This document shows, one piece after another, positions 1 through 8,202 of a DNA stretch of 64,000 nt. The first letter of the stretch is position 1. The number at the start of each line of letters is the position of its first letter. A program made the position numbers and the translations under genes. This DNA is from Parabacteroides sp. AD58 (lineage in GTDB: Bacteria; Bacteroidota; Bacteroidia; Bacteroidales; Tannerellaceae), in assembly GCF_023744375.2 (NCBI RefSeq), contig NZ_CP146284.1:1674001-1738000 (forward strand). The letters run 5' to 3'. The notes below the pieces were generated by a model that saw nothing but the letters and a program-made list of their open reading frames with translations, made no database searches and was not told where the DNA came from.

Positions 1-97
1 TATAAATTATTGGTAACTATGCACAAAGAAACACTAAAAAACATGACCAGCACACGCTTTCCATTCAGTTTAAACAAGAGCCTCATACAAAATAAAA

Positions 98-145
98 CGG
101 ATTGCATTTCCTGCGTGAAAACTTCACACCAAGAAATACAATCCG
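98..145 (-). terminator. Intrinsic terminator after galE
   Basis: Two 13-base arms (98-110 and 133-145) pair with one G-T type mismatch. Reading on the minus strand, the hairpin is followed by a T-rich run at about 88-97. It lies about 30 bases past the galE stop and fits as the end of the rseC-rnf-galE transcript. Confidence 0.7.
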
Positions 146-173
146 CATTTATTCTTTACCGAGACTTCTATAC

Positions 174-1214
174 TTATTGAATACCTCTTTCGCGTAACTT
201 AACCTGCCAGTTCCAAGCCGATCTCAATGTATCTTCCAAAGTTTCAACAGCCTTCCAGCCCAAAACCTTATTCGCTTTTTCCGGATTAGCCCAAACCTTT
301 TCGATATCACCTTCACGACGACCTACAATCTTATGCGGAACTTTCACGCCTGTTGCCTTTTCGAAAGTGTTGATCAATTCCAATACAGAAACACCATTTC
401 CTGTACCCAAGTTGAAAATCTCTACCTTTTCGTCAGACCTGTTCTCCAACATACGGTCCATTGCTATAACATGAGCCTTAGCCAAATCTACCACATTAAT
501 ATAATCACGGATACATGAACCATCAGGCGTATTGTAGTCATCACCAAAAACGCTCAGTTCTTTCCGGATTCCAATGGCGGTCTGTGTCAGATAAGGAATC
601 AGATTCTGTGGAACGCCATTAGGCAATTCACCAATTTCTGCCGTCGGATGCGCTCCAATCGGATTAAAATAACGCAAGATAATGCTCTTAAACGGAGCTC
701 CTGCATGAATTGTATCCTGGATAATTTCCTCATTAATCTGCTTTGTATTACCATAAGGAGACATAGCCGGCTTAATTGGAGCACTTTCCGTTACCGGTAA
801 GAATTCAGGATCCGGCTGACCATAGACAGTACAAGAAGAAGAAAATACAATTCCCTTCATTCCGAATTCTGGCATCAGCTCCAAGATATTGATCAAAGTA
901 GTGATGTTGTTCCGATAATACTTTAACGGCTGCTGAACAGATTCTCCTACTGCCTTACTCGCAGCAAACAAGATAACGCCTTCAATACCCGGATGAGCTT
1001 CCAAAGCCTTGCGAGTACCTTCTTTGTCCTTCAAATCCAGTTTGACAAACGCCGGACGTACACCCGTGATACGTTCGATGCCATCCAGAACTTCAATGTT
1101 CGAATTAGACAGGTCGTCAATAATGACTACTTCATAACCCGCATTCTGTAACTCTACCGTAGTATGTGAACCAATATAACCTGTTCCACCTGCTACCAAA
1201 ATCTTCTTTTTCAT
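174..1214 (-). CDS. galE: UDP-glucose 4-epimerase
   Basis: This 346-residue protein interconverts UDP-glucose and UDP-galactose in the Leloir pathway and supplies UDP-galactose for surface glycans. It is an extended short-chain dehydrogenase: the NAD-binding GGTGYIGSH motif is at about residues 9-17, the catalytic SSSCTVYG segment at 125-132 and the YGNTK pair (Tyr154, Lys158) follows. Length is normal for the family. It starts only 18 bases after the rnfA stop on the same strand, so it is probably the last gene of the rnf transcript; a hairpin terminator follows it. The function call is very secure; the co-transcription is inferred from spacing. Confidence 0.96.
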   Translation of the reverse strand: MKKKILVAGGTGYIGSHTTVELQNAGYEVVIIDDLSNSNIEVLDGIERITGVRPAFVKLDLKDKEGTRKALEAHPGIEGVILFAASKAVGESVQQPLKYYRNNITTLINILELMPEFGMKGIVFSSSCTVYGQPDPEFLPVTESAPIKPAMSPYGNTKQINEEIIQDTIHAGAPFKSIILRYFNPIGAHPTAEIGELPNGVPQNLIPYLTQTAIGIRKELSVFGDDYNTPDGSCIRDYINVVDLAKAHVIAMDRMLENRSDEKVEIFNLGTGNGVSVLELINTFEKATGVKVPHKIVGRREGDIEKVWANPEKANKVLGWKAVETLEDTLRSAWNWQVKLRERGIQ

Positions 1215-1232
1215 ATCTTTATTATTTTAGAT

Positions 1233-1808
1233 TTAGGATCCGATACCAGAGAATCCCATAAATGCCATTGCCAACAATCCGGCTGTGATCAATGCGATCG
1301 GTGTGCCTTGCAAACCTTTCGGCACATTCGTCATAGCCAGTTGCTCTCGTATCCCTGCAAAGATAATCAAAGCTAACGCAAATCCAAGGGCTGTTGATAT
1401 AGCATATACGATTGATTCCAACAAATTATATTCTTTTTGGATAACCAAGATAGCAACACCCAGAACACAGCAGTTAGTCGTAATCAACGGAAGGAAGATT
1501 CCCAAGGCCTGATACAATGCCGGAGAAACTTTTTTCAAGATAATTTCCACCATTTGTACCAATGCTGCAATGACCAAAATAAAACTGATGGTCTGCATGA
1601 ATCCTAAACCAAAAGGATCCAACAGATATTTCTGGATCAAGAATGTTACGATCGTAGAAATAGCCAACACAAAAGTAACGGCAGCACCCATACCGATAGA
1701 CGTTTCAACCTTCTTTGAAACACCCAGGAACGGACAAATACCCAAAAACTGCGATAATACAACATTGTTGACAAATACCGCAACAATAAATATCAATATA
1801 TATTCCAT
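1233..1808 (-). CDS. rnfA: Rnf electron transport complex subunit A
   Basis: A 191-residue integral inner-membrane protein with about six hydrophobic helices, of the RnfA/NqrE family. Together with RnfE it forms the membrane core that carries electrons between the cytoplasmic and periplasmic halves of the Rnf complex. The first residues (MEYILIFIVAVFVNNVVLSQFLGICPFLG) show the conserved FLGICPFLG segment that bears a cluster-ligand cysteine in this family. The gene lies 12 bases downstream of rnfE and is followed by galE. All six Rnf subunits are present in this operon, so the complex should be functional, coupling reduced ferredoxin oxidation by NAD+ to Na+ or H+ export. Confidence 0.96.
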   Translation of the reverse strand: MEYILIFIVAVFVNNVVLSQFLGICPFLGVSKKVETSIGMGAAVTFVLAISTIVTFLIQKYLLDPFGLGFMQTISFILVIAALVQMVEIILKKVSPALYQALGIFLPLITTNCCVLGVAILVIQKEYNLLESIVYAISTALGFALALIIFAGIREQLAMTNVPKGLQGTPIALITAGLLAMAFMGFSGIGS

Positions 1809-1820
1809 ACTCTTCCGTTT

Positions 1821-2405
1821 TTAAGCTTTACGCAGTTTGTTTACAATTGCTATCAAATATCCTAATACGATGAAAGCACCCGGAGCCAGGATGAATATCA
1901 GCGAACCATATTCTTCCGGCATCAGCGTAATGCCGAATAATTTCCCGGAACCTAATAATTCACGGCAAGCGCCCAGCAAAGTTAAAGCCCAGGTAAATCC
2001 GAGTCCAATACCAATACCGTCAAATGCAGAAGCAATTACACCATTCTTAGCCGCAAATGATTCAGCACGGCCCAAAACAATACAGTTAACTACAATCAAC
2101 GGAATGTAAAGTCCGAGGCTTGAATAAAGAGCCGGCGTATAAGCCTCCATACACAGCTGAACAACTGTTACGAATGTTGCTATAATCACAATATATGCCG
2201 GAATACGAACCAAATCTGGTATCAATTTCTTCACGGCAGAGATGACAAAATTGGAACAAATCAATACAAAAGTAGTGGCAAGGCCCATACTCAAACCATT
2301 CATTGCTGATGAAGTCGTACCCAAAGTCGGACACATACCCAACAACAAGACAAATGTTGGATTCTCTTTCAAGAGACCGTTCAATAATACTTTCAGATTA
2401 CTCAT
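1821..2405 (-). CDS. rnfE: Rnf electron transport complex subunit E
   Basis: RnfE, a paralogue of RnfA (RnfA/NqrE superfamily), with about six membrane helices and the conserved LLGMCPTLGTT segment near its start. An open frame continues 26 codons upstream (to 2483), but that extension would overlap the end of rnfG, and the ATG at 2405 is preceded by a purine-rich AGGGAGG ribosome site, so 2405 is chosen (194 residues, normal for RnfE). It lies 19 bases after rnfG. Role: membrane electron transfer within the Rnf ion pump. Confidence 0.94.
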   Translation of the reverse strand: MSNLKVLLNGLLKENPTFVLLLGMCPTLGTTSSAMNGLSMGLATTFVLICSNFVISAVKKLIPDLVRIPAYIVIIATFVTVVQLCMEAYTPALYSSLGLYIPLIVVNCIVLGRAESFAAKNGVIASAFDGIGIGLGFTWALTLLGACRELLGSGKLFGITLMPEEYGSLIFILAPGAFIVLGYLIAIVNKLRKA

Positions 2406-2424
2406 CTTCTTTTCCTCCCTACTT

Positions 2425-3033
2425 TTATTTTGACGATGTAGCGCCACCCATGGCATCTGTTCCAGCATAAGCACTATAAGCACGGTTCACAGCATCCAGA
2501 AAGGCACGACTGGAAATGGTAGCAGCCGTTATAGCATCTACATCACCTCCGTCTTTCGTAACCTTCAATCCGCTACCATCCAACTTACGCCCTATAACAC
2601 TCTGTTTATTTTTATCCGTTCTGAACCAATCCTGCATCTTGGCTCCTAAACCCGGAGTTTCAGAATGCTGCAAGACAGAATAGTTACACAACGTACCTTC
2701 CGTATCAAAGCCAACAATTACTTTGATCTCACCACTAAAGCCTTTCTTGGAATAACTCTCAACAGCGGCACCCACAAACTTACCATCCATCTTGGCCGGA
2801 TAAATCCGAAGTGAATCTCCTTCCGGCGTAGCAGCCATATAAGACTCTTCAGATGGCTTGTTATTGAATTCCGGAGTAACGGCTTTGATGGCTGTTTCCA
2901 AAGCAGCAGCTTTAGAAGCAACAATCGGACCGGCAGTCAAATTATTCACAGCCGCCAGTACAGCTCCTGCCACCACACAAATACCGGTTAAGGAAAGGAG
3001 CATATTTGGTAATGTCGATTTTAATTTTTCCAT
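2425..3033 (-). CDS. rnfG: Rnf electron transport complex subunit G, FMN-binding
   Basis: A 202-residue protein with one N-terminal membrane helix (about 10-30) and a periplasmic FMN-binding domain. The flavinylation motif reads DAITAATISS near residues 167-175, and by family analogy FMN is esterified to Thr172; the HSETPGLG segment at 123-130 is also typical. A TTG codon at 3048 could extend the frame by five residues, but it lies inside rnfD; the ATG at 3033 has a GGAG ribosome site and begins one base after the rnfD stop, suggesting translational coupling. Covalent FMN attachment needs an ApbE transferase, which is not in this window. Confidence 0.95.
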   Translation of the reverse strand: MEKLKSTLPNMLLSLTGICVVAGAVLAAVNNLTAGPIVASKAAALETAIKAVTPEFNNKPSEESYMAATPEGDSLRIYPAKMDGKFVGAAVESYSKKGFSGEIKVIVGFDTEGTLCNYSVLQHSETPGLGAKMQDWFRTDKNKQSVIGRKLDGSGLKVTKDGGDVDAITAATISSRAFLDAVNRAYSAYAGTDAMGGATSSK

Positions 3034-3034
3034 C

Positions 3035-4003
3035 TTACTTTTCTCCAAAATGTTTAGGTTTTACATAAGCATTGATAAGCGGAGTCAATGCATTCATGAT
3101 CAGGATGGCAAATGACATTCCTTCCGGATAAGAACCAAACAAACGAATAATTGCTGTCAGCAAACCGATACCTACAGCATATATTACCTGGCCTTTCGTT
3201 GTCATAGGAGATGTCACATAATCAGTTGCCATAAAAATAGCACCCAACATCAAACCACCTGAAAGCACATGGATAAACGGACTTGCATATTCTGCCGGGT
3301 TAACCAAGTGCATAATTCCCGTAAAAGTAAATACGGTTACTATAATTGTAACCGGAATGTGCCACGTAATAACCTTTTTCCACAACATATAAGCAAACCC
3401 TAACAACAAGGCAATTGCACTAACTTCTCCCAAACTACCACCACGACAGCCGGCCAGTAACTCCATATGAGAAGGCAGATCAGTAACACCTTCATTCAAA
3501 AGAGATAAAACGGTAGCACCCGTCTGTGCATCGGTATAGGTAAGCGGGAAAGCGCTCGTTGCATCTACTAAAGGCCAGGTTGTCATTTGTGCCGGAAACG
3601 AAATCAGCAAAAATACACGTCCGACCAAAGCCGGGTTGAATATATTATTTCCCAAACCACCAAAAGTCATCTTGCCAATACCAATAGCAGCCAAAGCACC
3701 GATAACAACAATCCATGCCGGCAGATTAGAAGGCAAGTTAAATGCCAACAAAACTCCAGTCAGAATAGCAGAACCGTCACAAATAGTAGGTTCTTTCTTC
3801 ATCAGGAATTTCTGAATCAAATATTCAAACAGGACACATGATACAACTGATATCAGCGTTACGATCAAGGCCCCCAATCCGAAATAGTAAAGAGAAACCA
3901 AGAAAGCCGGAATCAGGGCAATCAGTACTCCATACATATTTTTACTGATGCTGTCGCCACTATGAATATGAGGAGACGGCGAAACATATAAACTATTTTC
4001 CAT
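3035..4003 (-). CDS. rnfD: Rnf electron transport complex subunit D, FMN-binding
   Basis: A 322-residue polytopic membrane protein of the RnfD/NqrB family, with about nine or ten hydrophobic segments. The conserved GGLGNNIFNPALVGR stretch is at about 115-129, and a TGATVLS motif at 161-167 places the probable covalently flavinylated threonine at Thr164. RnfD is considered central to ion translocation. The gene sits 11 bases after rnfC and its stop is one base from the rnfG start. Nothing unusual in length or motif content. Confidence 0.96.
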   Translation of the reverse strand: MENSLYVSPSPHIHSGDSISKNMYGVLIALIPAFLVSLYYFGLGALIVTLISVVSCVLFEYLIQKFLMKKEPTICDGSAILTGVLLAFNLPSNLPAWIVVIGALAAIGIGKMTFGGLGNNIFNPALVGRVFLLISFPAQMTTWPLVDATSAFPLTYTDAQTGATVLSLLNEGVTDLPSHMELLAGCRGGSLGEVSAIALLLGFAYMLWKKVITWHIPVTIIVTVFTFTGIMHLVNPAEYASPFIHVLSGGLMLGAIFMATDYVTSPMTTKGQVIYAVGIGLLTAIIRLFGSYPEGMSFAILIMNALTPLINAYVKPKHFGEK

Positions 4004-4014
4004 ACTTGCTCTTT

Positions 4015-5346
4015 TTATGACTTTCTTGAACGGATTATACCCATTACTTTACTCTTGCCCACACGAATCTGATCCAACAACGGACGATTAGCCGGACAAG
4101 TAAAACTACAAGAACCACATTCTATGCAATCCTGTATATGATCGGCTTCTGCCATTTCCCAATTCTTAAAGACAGTAGAACGCATCAGGAAGGCCGGATT
4201 CAATCCCATCGGACAAACCTGTACACATTTAGCACAACGAATGCAATCGTGCATAGGCTTACGTACAGATTCTTCTTTTGTCAGTAATAATACTCCAGAA
4301 CTACCCTTTCCTACTGGAACTTCCGGACTAATCAAGGCTTTACCCATCATAGGTCCACCACCAATGATCTTTCCGGTATTTTCAGGAATACCACCTGCAG
4401 CTTCTATCAGTACACTTATCGGCGTTCCGATACGAACCAGGAAATTAGAGGGATTCGCAACAGCTTTACCAGTTACAGTCACAACACGTTCAAACAAAGG
4501 TTTATTTTTCTGGACAGCCTGATAAACAGCAAATACGGTACCTACGTTCTGAACAATCGCACCCACAGAAATAGGCAGTGCGCCGCTCTTCACCTGACGG
4601 GAAGTCACCGCATCGATCAGTTGCTTTTCACCTCCTTGCGGATATTTCACTTTCAGCGGCATAACTTCAATTCCTGAATAAGAAGCAGCCAGTTTTGTCA
4701 TATGGGCAATGGCGTCAGGCTTGTTATTTTCAATGCCGATTACTGCCTTATTTACATTGGCAGCCTTCATCAGGATCGATACGCCAACTAAAATTTCTTC
4801 GCCCTTTTCCAACATTAATGAATGGTCGGCAGTCAGGTAAGGCTCACATTCAACTGCATTAATGATCAGAATATCGGCTTTATTTCCCGGAGGAGGTAAT
4901 AATTTCACCTGTGTCGGGAATGTAGCACCACCCATACCTACAATACCGGCGGCAGCTATTTTATCTATAATCTCTTTGGAAGAAAGTGTACATTCTTTAA
5001 CCAATGTTTCACTACGATCAATGCTTTCTTCCCATTCATCGCCTTCCACATCAATAAAGACAGCCGGGCGTTTGTAACCACTGGCGTCAAGCGCATTATC
5101 AATCTTATTTACTTTTCCGGATACAGACGAATGAATGTTCGCTGATACAAAACCTCCGGCTTTAGCCAGTAAGGTACCGACTTTTACCAGGTCTCCTTTT
5201 TTTACTACAGCCTGTGCCGGAGCACCAATATGCTGGCTTAAAGGAATAATCACCTGTTTGGGTGCAGCCAGTGCGGTAATCTTCTTACCGGCAGACAGTT
5301 TATTCTCGGGTGGGTGAATACCTCCGATTCGAAATGTCCTTAGCAT
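4015..5346 (-). CDS. rnfC: Rnf electron transport complex subunit C
   Basis: The 443-residue peripheral cytoplasmic subunit that binds FMN and NAD(H) and two 4Fe-4S clusters. The N-terminal 110 residues form the barrel-sandwich region; GMGGATFP at 137-144 belongs to the nucleotide/flavin-binding domain shared with complex I subunit NuoF. Cluster cysteines are Cys368/371/374/378 and Cys407/410/413/417. It lies 12 bases after rnfB and before rnfD, the usual order rnfBCDGEA. This compact RnfC lacks the long C-terminal repeat tail of the E. coli RsxC form. Confidence 0.97.
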   Translation of the reverse strand: MLRTFRIGGIHPPENKLSAGKKITALAAPKQVIIPLSQHIGAPAQAVVKKGDLVKVGTLLAKAGGFVSANIHSSVSGKVNKIDNALDASGYKRPAVFIDVEGDEWEESIDRSETLVKECTLSSKEIIDKIAAAGIVGMGGATFPTQVKLLPPPGNKADILIINAVECEPYLTADHSLMLEKGEEILVGVSILMKAANVNKAVIGIENNKPDAIAHMTKLAASYSGIEVMPLKVKYPQGGEKQLIDAVTSRQVKSGALPISVGAIVQNVGTVFAVYQAVQKNKPLFERVVTVTGKAVANPSNFLVRIGTPISVLIEAAGGIPENTGKIIGGGPMMGKALISPEVPVGKGSSGVLLLTKEESVRKPMHDCIRCAKCVQVCPMGLNPAFLMRSTVFKNWEMAEADHIQDCIECGSCSFTCPANRPLLDQIRVGKSKVMGIIRSRKS

Positions 5347-5358
5347 ACGTTTAGATTT

Positions 5359-6324
5359 TTATTTTTTAGTTTCTTCTTTTACTTCAGTTTGTTGAGATGT
5401 TGTCTCCGCCTTTACTTCTGGAGCAGAAGCCTTTGGTGCTGATGCTGCAGCTGGAGCCGCAGGTTTAACGTCGGCTGCACTTTTCGGTGCTGCAGGAGCC
5501 GTTTCTTTTCGAGGCGGGAAGTTCAATTCATGAATAGCGCCTGTCGGGCAGACAGCTACACATTTCCGACACATACGGCACTTCGTATAATCGATATAGG
5601 CCACATTGTTCTCGACGGTAATTGCTTCAAACGGACATTCCTTCGCACATTTTCCACAACCAATACAAGCATTGGCACAAGCCTTGCGTGCGACAGCTCC
5701 TTTATCTTTATTGACACAACATACGTAAATACGACGAGACTTCGGTCCTTTCTTACGCAATTCTATAATACCTTTCGGACAGGCTTTTGCACAAGCTCCA
5801 CAGGCAGTACATTTGTCTTCATCAACTTCCGGCAATCCAGTCTCCGGATTAATATGAATCGCATCAAAGTTACAAGCCTTCACACAATCACCATATCCCA
5901 AACAACCAAACGTACATCCGGTTTCACCTCCATACAAAGAAGAGGCAATGGCGCAACTTTTTACACCATCATACGTATTCGTCTTCGGACGGGCCTGGCA
6001 AGTTCCGTTACAGCGGACAACAGCCACTTTAGGTTCAGCTGCAACCGCTTCTTTTCCTAATATTGTTGCAACCTTTGCCATAACAGGCGCTCCTCCTACC
6101 GGACAAAGCATTCCTTCCAATGAATCTGCTTTAACACAAGCTCCGGCAAATCCGGCACAACCCGGATATCCGCATCCTCCGCAATTGGCTCCCGGTAACA
6201 CTGACTGTACCTGCCCGATACGTGGGTCTTCATGGACTTCAAATTTCTTAGATGCCCAATAGAGTAAAAGGGCGCCGATTATACCGATCACCCCTAATGA
6301 AATAACGGCAATTAAAATCATCAT
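5359..6324 (-). CDS. rnfB: Rnf electron transport complex subunit B, multi-cluster ferredoxin
   Basis: A 321-residue protein with one N-terminal membrane anchor (about 4-24), an Fe4 cluster domain (Cys48, 51, 56, 74) and several ferredoxin-like CxxCxxCxxxCP motifs between about 137 and 259, more than the minimal RnfB. It is the entry point for electrons from reduced ferredoxin. The last 50 residues (about 270-321) are a low-complexity Pro/Ala/Lys/Glu tail with no clear fold, probably a flexible linker or docking tail. The gene follows rseC by six bases. Confidence 0.96.
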   Translation of the reverse strand: MMILIAVISLGVIGIIGALLLYWASKKFEVHEDPRIGQVQSVLPGANCGGCGYPGCAGFAGACVKADSLEGMLCPVGGAPVMAKVATILGKEAVAAEPKVAVVRCNGTCQARPKTNTYDGVKSCAIASSLYGGETGCTFGCLGYGDCVKACNFDAIHINPETGLPEVDEDKCTACGACAKACPKGIIELRKKGPKSRRIYVCCVNKDKGAVARKACANACIGCGKCAKECPFEAITVENNVAYIDYTKCRMCRKCVAVCPTGAIHELNFPPRKETAPAAPKSAADVKPAAPAAASAPKASAPEVKAETTSQQTEVKEETKK

Positions 6325-6330
6325 ATTTGT

Positions 6331-6750
6331 TTATTCTTTTAGTTTTTTCAATCTGAAGACAAAGTGTTTTTTCAGCTTGTCACGTAACACATATAATATC
6401 CCATAATAAGGGATCAGCATGCAAATTCCGAACAAACCAGACATCGTTTCTTTCCATCCCATCGCCGACCCGGCAATCACGGCTACCAGCACAACAATAA
6501 CCGGTAATACAAAAGCCAATACGACAGCTTCCATTCCCATTGAAGATTGCCCTGTCAAAAGAACGGCTTCACCTATCTGATAATTTCCGGAAGTATCTTC
6601 AACTTCTATGATCTTATCTTTCTTGTCTGCTGCCGTACAGGCAGATTTGGCATGGCAACCGGCACAAGCCGAATATTGGGTGATGTGAACATAGACTACA
6701 TTGTTTTCAATGCGCTCTATAATTCCCGGATGATTGATATTTTCGCTCAT
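6331..6750 (-). CDS. SoxR-reducing system / RseC-MucC family protein
   Basis: A 139-residue RseC/MucC family membrane protein: a small cysteine-containing N-terminal domain (Cys29, Cys32, Cys38) followed by two hydrophobic helices at roughly 75-95 and 100-118. In many bacteria a member of this family heads or accompanies rnf genes, and it does so here, six bases before rnfB. Its biochemical role in Bacteroidales is not established. An upstream TTG at 6783 could add 11 codons, but that codon lies within the TAnnTTTG promoter element, so the ATG at 6750 must be the start. Confidence 0.85.
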   Translation of the reverse strand: MSENINHPGIIERIENNVVYVHITQYSACAGCHAKSACTAADKKDKIIEVEDTSGNYQIGEAVLLTGQSSMGMEAVVLAFVLPVIVVLVAVIAGSAMGWKETMSGLFGICMLIPYYGILYVLRDKLKKHFVFRLKKLKE

Positions 6751-6780
6751 AGTTGTAAACTCGACTTTGCAAATCGTGGG

Positions 6781-6811
6781 CAAAAGTAAATATTATTTAT
6801 GAATGAGCAAA
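6781..6811 (-). promoter_or_regulatory. Promoter of the rseC-rnf-galE operon
   Basis: On the minus strand TACTTTTG (6781-6788) is a perfect Bacteroidetes -7 element, with TTTG (6808-6811) 19 bases upstream. Transcription would begin near 6774, giving a leader of about 24 bases. It also rules out the TTG start at 6783. Confidence 0.75.
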
Positions 6812-6858
6812 TAATAAAATGATAAAAACTTATCCGGCTTTTTACCCTCCTGCCAGAC

Positions 6859-7971
6859 CTATACTTTCAAAAAGATTTTTTGCCGGTAAAGAAAATATAA
6901 AAAGCCCCAACATACAGCTATATAAGCTAATGCAAGTACCAAAGGCTGGAATGATTCCGGGAAGATCGAGGCCAGTCCGCCAAAAACAGATGTACTGGTA
7001 AATTCAAAGTCTATGAAATGTTGGGCCAGATAAATGGTAATAGAATTCATACCGATAACCCGGAAAAACAAGGTCCACCGGCGGCAATTCTTTACATCTA
7101 TTATATAATAGAATAAAGCAAACAACAGCATGGATATACCACCTACCAGACAGGCAAACGAACTTGTCCAAAGATTTTTGTTGATCGGGAAAACCAAACT
7201 CCATACCAGTCCTACGACAATCAGCAGAGCTCCTGCACAGATCAGCATACCGACCTTCCGCATTTCAGTCAGTCCTTCCCGTTTCAGCTTAATCCATTCT
7301 CCGGTAAGCATTCCTAAAGAGGCTGTTCCTATCGCCGGAATAATTCCCAAAATACCTTCCGGATCGTGAATTTCCTTATATAAATGGCCCGGTAAAAGCA
7401 TTCGGTCTACATAACCAACCAGACTTCCTCCCATCGAGAAAGGATCACCGTCTCCATCCGGAGCCGGGAAGCCAATCAAAAGCAACCAGTAGCCAATAAA
7501 AATTGCAGCAACAATTCCGATACGGATCCGAGTCTGTACATTCAGAAAGATCAATGCGGCAAACATCCAGGCCAGACCAATACGTCCCAGAACACTGGCG
7601 TAACGCTGATTCGCAAAATCAAAATCCAACAGGCCATTGTAAATACAACCCAACAAAACCAATACGAGACCGCGACGAATCACTTTCCGATAAATAGCAG
7701 AAGATGTCATGCCACTGGCTTTCTGCTTCTCTAAAGAATAAGGAAAAGATATACCCGCTATAAAGAGGAATAAAGGAAAGATCATATCCTCAAAGGCAAA
7801 TCCATGCCAGGGCACATGCTCCATCTGATCGGCTATCGCCAGAAAGAAAGGCGTTGGACACCAAGTGGCCAGACCTACAAACAAAGCTCCTCCACCCATA
7901 ATAAAGAACATGTCAAATCCCCGCAGGGCATCCAGCGATTGCAAACGCTGATTTTTTACTTCTTTTTTCAT
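6859..7971 (-). CDS. DUF5009 / heparan-alpha-glucosaminide acetyltransferase-like membrane protein
   Basis: A 370-residue polytopic inner-membrane protein with ten or so hydrophobic helices. The N-terminal LDALRGFDMFFIMGGG segment is the hallmark of the DUF5009/NagX group related to lysosomal HGSNAT acetyltransferases, and a conserved histidine/aspartate-containing loop follows the first helix. By family it would move an acetyl group across the membrane onto an amino sugar, but the substrate cannot be told from sequence. It is a single gene with its own promoter; its stop is about 70 bases from the rnf operon promoter. Confidence 0.85.
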   Translation of the reverse strand: MKKEVKNQRLQSLDALRGFDMFFIMGGGALFVGLATWCPTPFFLAIADQMEHVPWHGFAFEDMIFPLFLFIAGISFPYSLEKQKASGMTSSAIYRKVIRRGLVLVLLGCIYNGLLDFDFANQRYASVLGRIGLAWMFAALIFLNVQTRIRIGIVAAIFIGYWLLLIGFPAPDGDGDPFSMGGSLVGYVDRMLLPGHLYKEIHDPEGILGIIPAIGTASLGMLTGEWIKLKREGLTEMRKVGMLICAGALLIVVGLVWSLVFPINKNLWTSSFACLVGGISMLLFALFYYIIDVKNCRRWTLFFRVIGMNSITIYLAQHFIDFEFTSTSVFGGLASIFPESFQPLVLALAYIAVCWGFLYFLYRQKIFLKV

Positions 7972-8009
7972 GATATTATTTTGTTTAAATCTGCACGATC
8001 ATTGATGCA

Positions 8010-8040
8010 CAAAAGTAGTAAATTCTGAAAAGAGCGCAAA
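8010..8040 (-). promoter_or_regulatory. Promoter of the DUF5009 gene
   Basis: On the minus strand TACTTTTG (8010-8017) is preceded by TTTG (8037-8040) at a 19-base spacing, identical in form to the rnf operon promoter. Predicted start of transcription is near 8003, about 32 bases before the ATG. Confidence 0.75.
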
Positions 8041-8071
8041 CTTCTCTTTATGTAAAAAGAGGTATTAAAAC

Positions 8072-8131
8072 AAAACCAACGGGAATCAAAAATGATTTCC
8101 ACTAATTTCATTTTTGATTCCCGTTGGTTTT
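8072..8131. repeat. Perfect 24-bp inverted repeat (long hairpin)
   Basis: Arms 8072-8095 and 8108-8131 are exact reverse complements around a 12-base loop. It sits between two minus-strand genes. On the plus strand it is followed by T-rich sequence, and on the minus strand it could terminate DUF3078 transcription. A related, imperfect hairpin at 21003-21058 shares a 15-base identical stretch, so this may be a dispersed element rather than a simple terminator. Confidence 0.7.
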
Positions 8132-8202
8132 ATTTTTAGATCCGGCATAAATCGACAAAAATACGCCAGCTTTTTATTCACTAATCAAGGGCTCTATCTG
8201 CT

